Positions 16,193-26,533 of a stretch of 27,355 bases of DNA are shown here, one piece after another. Numbering within the stretch: the first letter of the stretch is position 1; each line of letters opens with the position of its first letter. Origin of the DNA: Comamonadaceae bacterium (GTDB taxonomy: Bacteria > Pseudomonadota > Gammaproteobacteria > Burkholderiales > Burkholderiaceae_C); NCBI GenBank assembly GCA_947494405.1, contig CANLWQ010000001.1, positions 1-27,355 of the forward strand, in the 5' to 3' direction. The notes under the pieces are model-generated. The model saw nothing but the letters and a program-made list of their open reading frames with translations. It had not been told where the DNA came from and did not search any database. The translations under genes were made by a program, and so were the position numbers.

Positions 16193-16779
16193 ATCTCAGC
16201 CATCAAATTCTGGCCATACTGCCTCAAACCCAATGTACTCGTTGTGGGTTTCCTGATTGCGCTGCTTACGCACAGGCCATAGCACTTGATGGGGCAGACA
16301 TTAACCAGTGCCCGCCCGGTGGGCAAGAAGGTGTCAAGCGGATTGCAACACTTACTGGACGGCCTGAAACCCCGTTGAACCCACTGAATGGTGCAGAAGC
16401 ACCCCGAAGCGTTGCTTGGATTGATGAAGCTTGGTGCATAGGTTGCACACTTTGTATCGCAGCCTGTCCCACTGATGCCATTATCGGCAGCAACAAACAA
16501 ATGCACACGATTATTGAAGATGCGTGCACCGGATGTGAACTCTGCCTACCCGTTTGTCCTATCGATTGCATTCACTTAGACAACGTGAGTGATAACCACA
16601 CCGGATGGCAAGCTTGGTCACAAGAGCTGGCGGATCAAGCCAAAGACCGTTATGCACAAAAGCAAATGAGAATGGCAAGCCTTCTTCAACAAGATCCAAA
16701 AAATGAGATTTCCTCGGCAGCCAAACAATCAGCTGTGAAAGCTGCTCTGGCTAAAGCGAAGGCCCTGACAGAGCGCTGA
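16189..16779 (+). CDS. Soluble RnfB-like polyferredoxin
   Basis: The 196-residue protein has an N-terminal four-Cys cluster site of the RnfB type (C16, C19, C24, C41 in CTRCGFPDC...CPPGG) and two bacterial [4Fe-4S] ferredoxin motifs (C83, C86, C89, C93 and C113, C116, C119, C123). Canonical RnfB has an N-terminal membrane helix and works in a membrane electron-transport complex with RnfACDGE; this protein has no such helix and no other rnf gene is near. It is thus an orphan, cytosolic electron carrier; its redox partners are unknown. The start is GTG at 16189, overlapping the phaZ stop. The 3' end overlaps the convergent VOC gene by 29 bases. The C-terminal 50 residues are Ala/Lys-rich and probably helical. 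Confidence 0.88.
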   Translation: MNLSHQILAILPQTQCTRCGFPDCAAYAQAIALDGADINQCPPGGQEGVKRIATLTGRPETPLNPLNGAEAPRSVAWIDEAWCIGCTLCIAACPTDAIIGSNKQMHTIIEDACTGCELCLPVCPIDCIHLDNVSDNHTGWQAWSQELADQAKDRYAQKQMRMASLLQQDPKNEISSAAKQSAVKAALAKAKALTER

Positions 16780-17233
16780 ATGCTTTGATCACCTCAACCG
16801 GTGCCTGCACTAGCTCAATCAGTACGCCTTCACCACCATAGGGAAAATCTTCATTTCCTTTGGGGTGCACAAAGCAAATATCAAAGCCTGCAGCACCTTT
16901 ACGGATTCCGCCGGGCGCAAATCGCAATCCCTTTGATGTGAGCCAGTCCACAGCAGCAGGCAAATCATCTATCCACAAACCGACGTGGTTAAGCGGGGTG
17001 GTGTGAACAGCCGGTTTTTTTTGGATATCCAAGGGCTGCATAAGATCGACTTCCACTTTAAAGGGGCCATGGCCGATAGCGCAAATATCTTCGTCGACAT
17101 TTTCTTTTTCAGATAAAAAATGTCCGGTTAACTCCAGTCCGAACAGATCAATCCATAAATGCTTCAATGAAGATTTATCAACAGCACCAATCGCAATTTG
17201 CTGAATACCCAAAACTTTAAACGGACGGCTCAC
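16751..17233 (-). CDS. VOC (glyoxalase-fold) protein, probable methylmalonyl-CoA epimerase
   Basis: This 160-residue protein contains two VOC half-modules (about 6-70 and 81-145). Its place as the last gene of a propionyl-CoA carboxylase and methylmalonyl-CoA mutase operon suggests it converts (S)- to (R)-methylmalonyl-CoA, the step missing from the other genes. The third and fourth metal ligands appear as H83 (LNHVGLW) and E140 (GVLIELV), and E61 or D63 may be the second, but the first ligand position, normally His, is Gln (Q11/Q12 in GIQQIAIG). Lactoylglutathione lyase-like activity is the alternative. The start overlaps the stop of the carboxylase alpha gene by four bases. Confidence 0.7.
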   Translation of the reverse strand: MSRPFKVLGIQQIAIGAVDKSSLKHLWIDLFGLELTGHFLSEKENVDEDICAIGHGPFKVEVDLMQPLDIQKKPAVHTTPLNHVGLWIDDLPAAVDWLTSKGLRFAPGGIRKGAAGFDICFVHPKGNEDFPYGGEGVLIELVQAPVEVIKAFSALSGPSL

Positions 17234-19275
17234 ACAAACTCCACAATCACTTGATCTACCGACAAGGAGTCACCTTTAGAAGCTTCGATGGACTTGACCA
17301 CCCCGTCTTGAGAAGCAAACAACACATTCTCCATCTTCATGGCTTCAATCACTGCAACCCGCTCTCCCGCCTGAACTTTTTGCCCAAGTGAAACAGCCAC
17401 CTCTACAAGAAGTCCCGGCATAGGTGACAACACAAAACGAGACATATCTGCGGGAGGCTTGAAAGGCATAAGACGATACAAGTCTGCCATGCGAGGGGAA
17501 ATGACCAGAGCCTCAATGCGCAGGCCATGGTGTTGGATTTGTAAAACCAAAGGATTTTTTAAAGAACCTCTCTCTACCTGGGCGACAAAATGCTGGCCAT
17601 TAACCGTACCTTCAATGGCTATGTCGTTTAAGCGAGAGTGGCTTTCGATGGCGTAGTTTTTATCATTCACTTTAATGAGTGCCGTACCTCTTCCGCCAAC
17701 ATCGTCCACCTCCACTTCTGTATAGCCGTGGTTACCGCTTGCTCCCAATGTGATGACGGTATAGGCCTGGCCCACTTTCACGTCGTAACCAGGCAGTTGT
17801 CCGCTCAATGATGCGGCACGTTCTCTGGATTTACGCCTGACAAACGCAGCAAGCGCAATCAAAAAGTCCGCATCCGAATGGGAAACATCGTCTGAATTGA
17901 ACCCCTTGCCAAAATGCTCAGCAATAAAGCCTGTATTGAACCGGCCCGCAACAAAATCTGGGTGAGCCAGCAATGCGGACTGAAAGGGAATGTTGGAATT
18001 GATTCCGCGAATCACAAATGCATTGAGCGCATCGCGCATTTTTGCAATCGCATCATTTCGATCTCGCCCGTGAACAATCAACTTGGCAATCATCGAGGCG
18101 TAGTGCATGGGAATTTCCCCGCCCTCTTGAACACCAGTATCAACCCGTACACCGTACAAATGGTCTGTATCAGCTTGAAACATGGTGGCTGTCGGCGGCT
18201 GAAAACGAGTCAAACGACCGGTAGATGGAAGAAAATTTCGGAACGGGTCTTCGGCATTGATTCGACATTCAATAGCCCAACCATCTCGCCGAATATCGCT
18301 TTGATTGAATGGCAACTTCTCACCAGCCGCAACACGGATCATCCATTCAACCAAGTCTAGACCGGTGATGCACTCAGTGACTGGGTGCTCAACCTGCAAT
18401 CGGGTGTTCATTTCTAGGAAATAGAAACTTTGATCTTTACCCACAACAAATTCAACTGTACCTGCGCTCTGGTATTTCACAGCTTTGGCAAGGGCCACAG
18501 CCTGTGCCCCCATGGCTAGGCGTGTTTCATCACTGATAAATGGCGAAGGCGCCTCTTCAATCACTTTTTGGTGACGCCGTTGAATGGAACACTCACGTTC
18601 ATTCAGGAAAAGCACATTTCCATGCGCGTCCCCTAGCAATTGAATTTCAATATGCCTAGGTTCTTCAACAAATTTTTCAATGAAAACACGATCATCCCCA
18701 AAGCTGTTTCTAGCCTCGTTGCGACAAGATGCAAAGCCTTCACTGGCCTCCTTGTCACTGTAGGCCACACGCAAGCCCTTACCACCGCCTCCAGCGCTGG
18801 CTTTGATCATGACAGGATAGCCAATGCTCTTGGCAATCTCCACAGCTTTATCTGCACTTTCGATGGCCTCGTTCACACCGGGGATGGTGTTGACATTGGC
18901 CAAGGCAGCTAATTTTTTGGAGGCGATTTTGTCGCCCATAGAAGCAATGGCTTGGTATTTGGGGCCAATAAAAACAATACCGTTTTCTTCGCAACTCTTT
19001 GCAAAATCTTCGTTTTCACTTAAAAAACCATAGCCTGGATGAATGGCTTGTGCGCCCAATTGCTTTGCAGCAGAAATGATGACTTCCCCCAAGAGGTAGC
19101 TGTCGCGGCTTGCGGCTGGACCAATGCGCACAGCCTCATCAGCCAAAGCAACATGGCGCGCATTTTTATCGGCGTCGGAATAAACGGCAACCGTTGCTAT
19201 ACCCATTCGCTTGGCCGTCGCTATCACGCGGCAGGCAATTTCACCTCGGTTGGCAATCAATATTTTGGTAAACAT
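17230..19275 (-). CDS. pccA: Propionyl-CoA (acyl-CoA) carboxylase alpha subunit, biotin carboxylase and carrier
   Basis: The 681-residue subunit has the N-terminal biotin carboxylase domain ([16 protein letters not shown] at the start, the Gly-rich loop [12 protein letters not shown], and [13 protein letters not shown]), a BT-like linker region and a C-terminal biotinyl domain. The biotinylated lysine is K647 in [11 protein letters not shown]. With the beta subunit it carboxylates propionyl-CoA to (S)-methylmalonyl-CoA. I place the start at 19275 because [14 protein letters not shown] is the family N-terminus and GAGGA precedes it. Acetyl- or methylcrotonyl-CoA specificity is excluded mainly by context: the mutase and MeaB lie upstream. 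Confidence 0.92.
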   Translation of the reverse strand: MFTKILIANRGEIACRVIATAKRMGIATVAVYSDADKNARHVALADEAVRIGPAASRDSYLLGEVIISAAKQLGAQAIHPGYGFLSENEDFAKSCEENGIVFIGPKYQAIASMGDKIASKKLAALANVNTIPGVNEAIESADKAVEIAKSIGYPVMIKASAGGGGKGLRVAYSDKEASEGFASCRNEARNSFGDDRVFIEKFVEEPRHIEIQLLGDAHGNVLFLNERECSIQRRHQKVIEEAPSPFISDETRLAMGAQAVALAKAVKYQSAGTVEFVVGKDQSFYFLEMNTRLQVEHPVTECITGLDLVEWMIRVAAGEKLPFNQSDIRRDGWAIECRINAEDPFRNFLPSTGRLTRFQPPTATMFQADTDHLYGVRVDTGVQEGGEIPMHYASMIAKLIVHGRDRNDAIAKMRDALNAFVIRGINSNIPFQSALLAHPDFVAGRFNTGFIAEHFGKGFNSDDVSHSDADFLIALAAFVRRKSRERAASLSGQLPGYDVKVGQAYTVITLGASGNHGYTEVEVDDVGGRGTALIKVNDKNYAIESHSRLNDIAIEGTVNGQHFVAQVERGSLKNPLVLQIQHHGLRIEALVISPRMADLYRLMPFKPPADMSRFVLSPMPGLLVEVAVSLGQKVQAGERVAVIEAMKMENVLFASQDGVVKSIEASKGDSLSVDQVIVEFV

Positions 19276-19292
19276 GTATCTGTCCTCACTCT

Positions 19293-20825
19293 TTAAAGGG
19301 GAATGTTGCCGTGCTTGCGCCACGGGTTTTCAACTTTTTTATCTTTCAACATCACCAAAGATCGACAAACGCGCTTGCGGGTTTCGCTAGGCAAAATGAC
19401 ATCGTCTATGAATCCGCGAGCACCTGCGACAAAAGGATTGGCAAACCGTGCTTTGTATTCCGCCTCCTTGGCTGCCAGCTTTTCAGGGTTTCCTTTGTCT
19501 TCGCGAAAGATAATTTCCACAGCCCCTTTTGCTCCCATGACAGCAATTTCCGCATGCGGCCAAGCAAAATTAACATCACCGCGCAAATGTTTGGAGGACA
19601 TCACGTCATAAGCGCCGCCATAGGCTTTACGTGTGATGACGGTGATTTTGGGTACGGTGCATTCTGCATAGGCATACAAGAGTTTTGCACCATGTTTGAT
19701 GATCCCGCCAAACTCCTGACTGGTGCCGGGCATGAAACCGGGCACATCGACAAAAGTAATAACGGGAATATTGAATGCATCACAAAAACGCACAAACCGT
19801 GCGGCTTTGATACTGCTTTTAATATCCAAACAACCGGCTAAAACCAAAGGTTGGTTAGCAACTATGCCAATGGTTTGCCCCCCCATTCTGGCAAAACCAA
19901 TCAAAATATTTTTCGCATAGTCAGGTTGCAACTCAAAAAAATCACCATCATCAACCGTCTTGAGAATCAACTCCTTCATGTCATACGGCATATTGGGGTT
20001 GTCCGGTACCAAACTGTCTAGGCTGAGATCTATTCTTTCTGTTGGATCACCACTGGGTCGCACAGGTGGTTTTTCGCGATTATTTAATGGCAAATAGTTG
20101 TACAAACGTCTGAGCATGAGCAAGGCCTCAACGTCATTATTGAAAGCCATGTCTGCCACACCGCTTTTGGTGGTGTGGGTGGTAGCGCCCCCTAGCTCTT
20201 CAGCACTCACCTCTTCGTGGGTCACTGTTTTCACCACCTCAGGGCCAGTCACAAACATGTAGGAGCTGTCTTTCACCATAAAAATAAAGTCCGTCAGCGC
20301 CGGTGAATAAACGGCTCCACCGGCCGAAGGTCCCATGATCATGCTGATTTGTGGAACAACACCACTGGCCATGACATTGCGCTGAAACACTTCGGCGTAC
20401 CCACCCAAAGAGGCCACACCTTCTTGAATCCTTGCGCCTCCTGAGTCATTCAAACCGATCACAGGCGCACCCACTTTCAATGCCTGATCCATGATTTTGC
20501 AAATTTTTTCAGCATGAGACTCTGAAAGTGCACCGCCATAAACAGTGAAGTCTTGACTGAATACAAACACCAAACGGCCATTGATCATGCCGTAGCCAGT
20601 GACGACACCATCACCTGGGATTTTGTTGTTCTCCATGCCGAAATCCACACAGCGATGTTCAACAAACATATCCCACTCTTCAAAGGTGCCTTCATCTAAA
20701 AGAATTTCCAGGCGCTCGCGAGCGGTCAGCTTGCCCTTGGCGTGTTGAGCTGCAATTCGTTTTTCGCCGCCACCTAGTCGAGCTGCTGCTCGTTTTTCTT
20801 CAAGTTGATGAATAATTTCTAACAT
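19293..20825 (-). CDS. pccB: Propionyl-CoA carboxylase beta subunit (carboxyltransferase)
   Basis: This 510-residue carboxyltransferase moves the carboxyl group from carboxybiotin to propionyl-CoA. It has the crotonase-like fold twice; [42 protein letters not shown] and [22 protein letters not shown] mark the first half, [30 protein letters not shown] and [21 protein letters not shown] the second. DVMSSKHL is the usual PCC signature near the acyl-CoA pocket. The start at 20825 follows AAAGGTAG; nine codons further upstream stay open but look unlike the family. Seventeen bases separate its stop from pccA. Confidence 0.94.
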   Translation of the reverse strand: MLEIIHQLEEKRAAARLGGGEKRIAAQHAKGKLTARERLEILLDEGTFEEWDMFVEHRCVDFGMENNKIPGDGVVTGYGMINGRLVFVFSQDFTVYGGALSESHAEKICKIMDQALKVGAPVIGLNDSGGARIQEGVASLGGYAEVFQRNVMASGVVPQISMIMGPSAGGAVYSPALTDFIFMVKDSSYMFVTGPEVVKTVTHEEVSAEELGGATTHTTKSGVADMAFNNDVEALLMLRRLYNYLPLNNREKPPVRPSGDPTERIDLSLDSLVPDNPNMPYDMKELILKTVDDGDFFELQPDYAKNILIGFARMGGQTIGIVANQPLVLAGCLDIKSSIKAARFVRFCDAFNIPVITFVDVPGFMPGTSQEFGGIIKHGAKLLYAYAECTVPKITVITRKAYGGAYDVMSSKHLRGDVNFAWPHAEIAVMGAKGAVEIIFREDKGNPEKLAAKEAEYKARFANPFVAGARGFIDDVILPSETRKRVCRSLVMLKDKKVENPWRKHGNIPL

Positions 20826-20861
20826 GAATCTACCTTTGAAAATAAAAATCAAATCACAAAA

Positions 20862-21860
20862 TCAAAACTGCAACGCAAGCAGTTGACGTGCGGCAGTGGA
20901 TGCCGCCATACGGCCCTCGAGTACATCTTGCTCCAACATGGGCAAATGTGAAGCAACTCTGGAATTTTGATTGAAGGCCCTGTGCAAGCCACTTGCAATT
21001 AACTCTTGCAACCATTTCAAAGCCTGCGTTCTGCGGCGGTTTTGCCACTCTCCATTGGCTGATTGAATGTCTTTGAATCCAGTAATCTCATTCCAAAACT
21101 CGGTCAATCTCTGTCCAGACAAAGCGGATATGCGAATCACCTTAGGCTGCCAATAGGTTTTTGCATCTGCCACGTGTCGATGACTGCCCATTAAATGCAT
21201 AGCACTGTTGATAAAAGCTTGGGCTTGTGCAGCTGCGTTTTCGTCTAAGTCGGATTTATTGATCAAGACCAAATCGGCGACTTCCATCACGCCTTTTTTA
21301 ATGGCTTGTAAATCGTCCCCTGCATTGGGGAGTTGCATCAACACAAAAACATCTGTCATGCCAGCAACCGCCACCTCACTTTGACCCACACCCACGGTTT
21401 CTACAATGACAATGTCGTAGCCTGCAGCTTCACACACAAGAATACATTCACGGGTTTTTTCTGCAACACCACCCAAATTTCCACTGCTGGGACTTGGGCG
21501 AATAAATGCAGAAGCATTAACTGACAACAATTCCATTCGGGTTTTGTCACCCAATATAGAGCCGCCAGACACGCTGGAAGAAGGGTCTACTGCCAACACG
21601 GCAACTTTATGTCCTTGAGCGATTAACCATAAACCCAGATTTTCAATGAGCGTAGATTTACCCACACCAGGAACGCCGCTCAAACCAATGCGCATCGACT
21701 TTCCTGTGTGAGGTAACAAGGCTGTGAGTAAATCATCAGCTTGTTCTCGGTGATCCTCGCGTGTAGATTCAATCAACGTAATGGCCTTAGCCATTGCGCG
21801 TCTTTGAGTGAAGGCATCCCCGTGCAGCAAAGCTTCCAATAAAAGCGTGGAGTTACTCAT
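20862..21860 (-). CDS. meaB: Methylmalonyl-CoA mutase-associated GTPase chaperone
   Basis: MeaB (also called ArgK) is a G3E GTPase that guards adenosylcobalamin loading and protects the mutase from inactivation. The 332-residue product shows the P-loop GLSGVPGVGKSTLIE (about 59-73), VDPSSSVSGGSILGDKTRM, the switch motif VETVGVGQSE, and NKSD for guanine recognition. A C-terminal helical dimerisation arm follows. It begins 13 bases after the mutase stop, and pccB follows 36 bases later, so it is in one transcript with its partner. Confidence 0.94.
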   Translation of the reverse strand: MSNSTLLLEALLHGDAFTQRRAMAKAITLIESTREDHREQADDLLTALLPHTGKSMRIGLSGVPGVGKSTLIENLGLWLIAQGHKVAVLAVDPSSSVSGGSILGDKTRMELLSVNASAFIRPSPSSGNLGGVAEKTRECILVCEAAGYDIVIVETVGVGQSEVAVAGMTDVFVLMQLPNAGDDLQAIKKGVMEVADLVLINKSDLDENAAAQAQAFINSAMHLMGSHRHVADAKTYWQPKVIRISALSGQRLTEFWNEITGFKDIQSANGEWQNRRRTQALKWLQELIASGLHRAFNQNSRVASHLPMLEQDVLEGRMAASTAARQLLALQF

Positions 21861-21873
21861 GATGACTTAAAAG

Positions 21874-24060
21874 TCAGCGAGCGGATGTGAGCGCTTGTTG
21901 AATATGGGAGAGTACATCTCGTGCACTGACAGGAATAGGCGTCCCCGGGCCATAAATGCCTTTGACGCCTGAAGCGTATAGAAATTCATAGTCTTGTTTG
22001 GGAATCACACCCCCCACGAAAACGATAATGTCATTGGCACCCTGCTTTTTCAATTCAGCAATGATGGCGGGCACCAATGTTTTATGACCCGCAGCCAAAG
22101 TTGAAACGCCAACCGCATGAACATCGTTTTCAATGGCTTGACGGGCACACTCTTCAGGCGTTTGGAATAAAGGGCCAATGTCCACATCAAAGCCTAAATC
22201 TGCAAAAGCAGTTGACACCACTTTGGCGCCTCGGTCGTGGCCATCTTGCCCCAGCTTTGAAATCATCACACGAGGTCTTCGACCTTGCAGGCTTGCAAAC
22301 TCTGCAATATCAGATTTAAGCTGATTCCAAAATTCCATGGTGTCTCCCTCGTGCCCACTGTCGTAAGCGGCCGCGTAAACACCACTGACCTTTTGGGTAT
22401 CTGCTCGGTGGCGACCAAAAATTTTCTCTAATGAATCGCTGACCTCTCCCACAGTTGCTCGCAAACGAATAGCCTGAATAGACAGATCTAATAAATTGCC
22501 TTCGCCAGATGCAGCCGCTTGACTCAAACTGTCCAAAGCAAGGGTGACAGCTTTTTGATCTCTTTTTGCTTTTAAAGCATGCAGCCTATCAATTTGACTT
22601 AATCTGACTTTGACGTTGTCGATGTCACGGACTTCAACAGTGTCTTCATGCGCGAGTTTGTATTTGTTCACGCCCACGATGACATCTTGCCCAGAATCAA
22701 TACGGGCTTGTTTATCAGCGGCAGCCGCCTCGATTTTTAATTTCGCCCAGCCTGAATCGACGGCTTTGGTCATGCCGCCCATGGCGTTGACTTCTTCAAT
22801 GATCTTCCAAGCTTCATCCGCCATCTCTTGGGTGATCTTCTCCATCATGTAACTACCTGCCCAAGGATCAATCACATTGGCAATGTGGGTTTCTTCTTGA
22901 ATGATCAATTGGGTGTTGCGTGCAATACGCGATGAAAACTCTGTTGGCAATGCAATGGCTTCATCAAAACTGTTGGTATGCAAGCTTTGGGTCCCACCAA
23001 AAACTGCAGCCATTGCTTCTATGGTCGTGCGAACAATATTGTTGTACGGGTCCTGCTCCGTCAAGCTCCAGCCCGAAGTTTGGCAATGGGTACGCAGCAT
23101 CAAGCTTTTGGGATTTTTAGCACCAAACTCGCTCATGATTCGACACCACAAAAGTCTGGCCGCACGCATTTTGGCAATCTCAAGGTAAAAGTTCATACCA
23201 ATTGCCCAAAAGAAGGACAAGCGAGGTGCAAATGCATCCACATCCAAACCTTTTGCTTTTGCTGTTCTCACATACTCTTGACCATCGGCTAGGGTGAGTG
23301 CCAACTCTAAAGCTTGGTTGGCACCAGCCTCTTGCATGTGGTAACCACTGATGCTGATGGAGTTGAACTTAGGCATATGCTCAGCTGTGTAAGCAATGAT
23401 GTCTCCCACAATCCTCATGCTGGGTTCTGGCGGATAAATATAGGTGTTTCTCACCATGAACTCTTTCAGAATATCGTTCTGAATGGTTCCACTTAACAAG
23501 TCTTGAGTCACGCCCTGCTCTTCAGCGGCAACCACGTAGCCTGCAAGCACAGGCAAGACAGCACCATTCATGGTCATAGAAACAGAAACTTTATCGAGGG
23601 GAATTTGATCAAACAAGATCTTCATGTCCTCTACAGAATCTATGGCTACCCCCGCTTTACCCACATCGCCCATCACACGTGGATGGTCTGAGTCATATCC
23701 GCGGTGGGTTGCTAAATCAAATGCAACCGAAACACCTTGTCCGCCACTTTTCAACGCTTTTCTGTAAAAGGCGTTGGATTCTTCTGCCGTTGAAAACCCA
23801 GCGTACTGACGAATTGTCCAAGGCCTAACGGCATACATGGTTGCCTGAGGGCCGCGCAAAAAGGGCGCAAACCCGGGCAATGTGTTGGTATGAGGCAGGC
23901 CTGAAAGATCTTCGGCTGTATAAAGAGGCTTGATAGAAATTCCATCGGGGGTGTTCCAGTTCAGACGAGATAAATTCTCATCCGCTACCGATTTTTTGGC
24001 TGCCGCCTCCCATTGCGACAAAGAAACTTGAGAATAACTCGATCTATCTTGGCTCTTCAT
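21874..24060 (-). CDS. Methylmalonyl-CoA mutase, single-chain adenosylcobalamin enzyme
   Basis: This 728-residue enzyme turns (R)-methylmalonyl-CoA into succinyl-CoA by a radical carbon-skeleton rearrangement. The N-terminal TIM barrel contains [36 protein letters not shown], and the substrate-contact stretch [20 protein letters not shown]. The C-terminal cobalamin domain has the DxHxxG motif as DGHDRGAK, with H608 the predicted cobalt ligand, and GVSTLAAGH. One chain carries both domains, as in the E. coli ScpA homodimer type, so no small subunit is needed. It starts six bases after the decarboxylase stop, with MeaB next. I saw no cobalamin riboswitch. Confidence 0.95.
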   Translation of the reverse strand: MKSQDRSSYSQVSLSQWEAAAKKSVADENLSRLNWNTPDGISIKPLYTAEDLSGLPHTNTLPGFAPFLRGPQATMYAVRPWTIRQYAGFSTAEESNAFYRKALKSGGQGVSVAFDLATHRGYDSDHPRVMGDVGKAGVAIDSVEDMKILFDQIPLDKVSVSMTMNGAVLPVLAGYVVAAEEQGVTQDLLSGTIQNDILKEFMVRNTYIYPPEPSMRIVGDIIAYTAEHMPKFNSISISGYHMQEAGANQALELALTLADGQEYVRTAKAKGLDVDAFAPRLSFFWAIGMNFYLEIAKMRAARLLWCRIMSEFGAKNPKSLMLRTHCQTSGWSLTEQDPYNNIVRTTIEAMAAVFGGTQSLHTNSFDEAIALPTEFSSRIARNTQLIIQEETHIANVIDPWAGSYMMEKITQEMADEAWKIIEEVNAMGGMTKAVDSGWAKLKIEAAAADKQARIDSGQDVIVGVNKYKLAHEDTVEVRDIDNVKVRLSQIDRLHALKAKRDQKAVTLALDSLSQAAASGEGNLLDLSIQAIRLRATVGEVSDSLEKIFGRHRADTQKVSGVYAAAYDSGHEGDTMEFWNQLKSDIAEFASLQGRRPRVMISKLGQDGHDRGAKVVSTAFADLGFDVDIGPLFQTPEECARQAIENDVHAVGVSTLAAGHKTLVPAIIAELKKQGANDIIVFVGGVIPKQDYEFLYASGVKGIYGPGTPIPVSARDVLSHIQQALTSAR

Positions 24061-24066
24061 AACAAT

Positions 24067-26352
24067 TCAACTCTTGACACAATCAGCGAAATAATGCGTT
24101 TTACCTTGCTCGTCTTTAACTTCGACCAAACCATGAATATCTGTTTCAAACCCAGGGCATTGAAGATTAAATTCACGAGCAAACTTTAGGTAATCAATGA
24201 TCTTCTTATTAAAAACTTCACCAGGAATTAAAAGTGGAATCCCAGGAGGGTAAGGGGTAACCAGACTGGTGGTAATGCGACCTTCTAGCTCATCGATAGG
24301 CACCCGTTGCGTATTTTTATGCGCAATTTGCGCATATGCATCGCTGGGTTTCATCGCGGGTTTGAGGTCACTTAAATACATCTCAGTGGTTAGCTTGGCG
24401 ATATCAAACTTTGAGTACAAAGAATGAATGTGATGACATAAATCTCGCAAACCCATTCTTTCGTACTTGGGGTATTTTTGACAAAACTCCGGCAATACTC
24501 TCCACATAGGGTGATTGCGGTCGTAGTCATCTTTAAACTGCTGCAGGGCAGTTAACAAAGAATTCCAACGACCTTTGGTAATGCCAATGGTGAACATGAT
24601 GAAAAAACTATAGAGCCCGGTTTTTTCAACAATCACCCCGTGCTCGGCTAAAAATTTAGTCACGATGCTGGCTGGAATTCCTGCCTTGTCAAACTTCCCA
24701 TCCAAATTCAAACCTGGTGTGACGATAGTAGCTTTGATGGGGTCCAGCATATTGAAGCCGTCCGCGAGATCTCCAAAACCATGCCAATTGGGATTTTCAT
24801 TTTTCTTTTTACGGCCCTTTTTTTCTGCCTTGATAATCCAACTGTCGGCGCGGCCAATGCCATCTTCAACCAGTTCTTCAGGTCCCCAAACCTTGAACCA
24901 CCAATCGTTGCCATATTCGGCATCCACTTTACGCATAGCGCGGCGAAAATCTAGTGCCTCAGCAATACTTTCCTCGACCAAAGCGGTGCCGCCTGGAGGC
25001 TCCATCATGGCAGCAGCCACATCACAGCTTGCAATGATGCTGTATTGAGGACTGGTGCTGGTATGCATCAAATACGCTTCATTGAATAAATGACGATCCA
25101 AAGATTGATTTTGTGAGTCCTGTACCAATACATGACTTGCTTGGCTGATACCGGCAAGTAATTTGTGAACAGACTGGGTGGAATACACCATGGCCTCTTT
25201 AGGGCGAACACGTTTTTTACCCATGGCGTGGTAAGCACCGTAAAAAGGGTGAAAAGCCGCATGCGGTAACCAAGCTTCGTCGAAATGCAAGTTGGGAATG
25301 AACCCATCCAGCATATTCTTAATAATTTCCGTGTTGTATAAAACCCCGTCGTATGTGGATTGGGTCAATGTCAACACTTTGGGTTTGATGCTCTCCGAGT
25401 TCAAGCCCTTTAACAATGGATTGGATTTGATTTTGGCTTTGATAGCCTCAGGCTCAAATTCACTTTGAGGAATAGGGCCAATAATGCCAAAGTGATTTCT
25501 TGTGGGTTTAAGAAAAACAGGGATTGCACCCGTCATGATGATGGAATGCAAAACAGATTTGTGGCAATTACGGTCAACAACAACAATGTCCCCGGGCGCC
25601 ACCGTGTGATGCCAAACAATCTTGTTTGACGTGCTGGTTCCGTTGGTCACAAAAAAACAGTGGTCCGCATTGAAAATACGCGCAGCATTGCGTTCACTCT
25701 CGCCAATCGCACCATCATGGTCAAGCAACTGGCCCAACTCCTCAACTGCATTACAGACGTCAGCTCTCAACATATTTTCACCAAAAAACTGATGAAACAT
25801 CTGCCCGACAGGACTTTTGAGAAAAGCCACGCCGCCAGAATGCCCTGGGCAGTGCCATGAATATGAACCGTCCTCTGCGTAGTCCAGTAGCGCTTTAAAA
25901 AAGGGAGGTTGCACACCCTCTAAATAACTTTTAGCTTCCCGAATAATGTGCCTGGCTACAAACTCAGGCGTGTCTTCAAACATATGAATGAAGCCATGCA
26001 ACTCTCGCAAAATGTCATTGGGAAGATGACGCGAAGTCTTTGTTTCTCCATAAACATAAATGGGCACATCTGCATTTTTACGACGAACTTCTTCAATGAA
26101 ACTGCGCAGATTCACTACTGCAGGATCTAGATCTGGTCCAGGTGTGAACTCTTCATCATCGATGGAAAGAATAAAAGCACTGGCTCTGGATTGCTGTTGA
26201 GCAAACTGACTGAGGTCGCCATAGCTGGTAACGCCCATGACTTCGTAGCCCTCGCTCTCAAACGCCTGAGCAAGGGCGCGAATGCCAAGCCCTGAAGTAT
26301 TTTCAGAACGGAAGTCTTCGTCAATGATGACGATGGGAAAGCGAAATTTCAT
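24067..26352 (-). CDS. Arginine/lysine/ornithine decarboxylase (fold type I, inducible type)
   Basis: The 761-residue PLP enzyme belongs to the AdiA/CadA/SpeF group. The N-terminal wing domain (about 1-140) precedes the core with SWHCPGHSGGVAF, the anchor VDRNCHKSV, LHFDEAW, and the Schiff-base lysine K397 in STQSVHKLLAGISQASH. Toward the end VTPYPPGIPLLIPGE is typical. It removes CO2 from a basic amino acid to make a polyamine (agmatine, cadaverine or putrescine), consuming a proton, so acid defence or polyamine supply is possible. Reading it against AdiA gives a good match but substrate is not certain. The start ATG at 26352 follows GGAGC; TTG one codon earlier is open. The methylmalonyl-CoA mutase follows after six bases. 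Confidence 0.9.
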   Translation of the reverse strand: MKFRFPIVIIDEDFRSENTSGLGIRALAQAFESEGYEVMGVTSYGDLSQFAQQQSRASAFILSIDDEEFTPGPDLDPAVVNLRSFIEEVRRKNADVPIYVYGETKTSRHLPNDILRELHGFIHMFEDTPEFVARHIIREAKSYLEGVQPPFFKALLDYAEDGSYSWHCPGHSGGVAFLKSPVGQMFHQFFGENMLRADVCNAVEELGQLLDHDGAIGESERNAARIFNADHCFFVTNGTSTSNKIVWHHTVAPGDIVVVDRNCHKSVLHSIIMTGAIPVFLKPTRNHFGIIGPIPQSEFEPEAIKAKIKSNPLLKGLNSESIKPKVLTLTQSTYDGVLYNTEIIKNMLDGFIPNLHFDEAWLPHAAFHPFYGAYHAMGKKRVRPKEAMVYSTQSVHKLLAGISQASHVLVQDSQNQSLDRHLFNEAYLMHTSTSPQYSIIASCDVAAAMMEPPGGTALVEESIAEALDFRRAMRKVDAEYGNDWWFKVWGPEELVEDGIGRADSWIIKAEKKGRKKKNENPNWHGFGDLADGFNMLDPIKATIVTPGLNLDGKFDKAGIPASIVTKFLAEHGVIVEKTGLYSFFIMFTIGITKGRWNSLLTALQQFKDDYDRNHPMWRVLPEFCQKYPKYERMGLRDLCHHIHSLYSKFDIAKLTTEMYLSDLKPAMKPSDAYAQIAHKNTQRVPIDELEGRITTSLVTPYPPGIPLLIPGEVFNKKIIDYLKFAREFNLQCPGFETDIHGLVEVKDEQGKTHYFADCVKS

Positions 26353-26357
26353 CAAAT

Positions 26358-26387
26358 GCTCCGAGCGTTTCCTCTCAGATGAGGAAA
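26358..26387 (-). promoter_or_regulatory. Two dyads in the leader of the decarboxylase operon
   Basis: A perfect inverted repeat with seven-base arms (TTTCCTC at 26368-26374, GAGGAAA at 26381-26387, loop of six) is followed on the minus strand by GCTC-N-GAGC (26358-26366), which contains the likely Shine-Dalgarno GGAGC. The first could be an operator or an RNA hairpin; the second could mask ribosome binding. Function is inferred only from placement. Confidence 0.4.
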
Positions 26388-26395
26388 AGAGCTAG

Positions 26396-26422
26396 TTTAC
26401 TCGCCGTGGGCACTGATAGAAT
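26396..26422 (+). promoter_or_regulatory. Predicted promoter of tRNA-Ser
   Basis: TTTACT (26396-26401) and TAGAAT (26417-26422) are separated by 15 bases, and TG-A before the -10 gives an extended element. The -10 ends nine bases before the mature tRNA 5' end. The short spacer is atypical. Confidence 0.5.
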
Positions 26423-26431
26423 ACAAAAACA

Positions 26432-26522
26432 GGAGAGGTGGATGAGCGGTTTAAGTCGCACGCCTGGAAAGCGTGTGAGGGTTAATAGCCCTCCGCGGGT
26501 TCGAATCCCGCCCTCTCCGCCA
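26432..26522 (+). tRNA. tRNA-Ser (anticodon GGA)
   Basis: The 91-base sequence forms a class II tRNA. Acceptor GGAGAGG pairs with CCTCTCC, the anticodon stem CACGC/GCGTG encloses the loop CTGGAAA, the long variable arm has GAGGG/CCCTC, and the T arm GCGGG/CCCGC surrounds TTCGAAT. The 3' CCA is encoded. Anticodon GGA reads UCC and UCU serine codons. The tRNA is alone on the + strand here. Confidence 0.97.
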
Positions 26523-26533
26523 TTCAAGTTGCC

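Noticed and set aside
24058..24070. Cobalamin riboswitch for the methylmalonyl-CoA mutase
   Set aside because: Only six bases separate the mutase from the preceding gene, leaving no room; the 5' leader of the operon is also too short for one.
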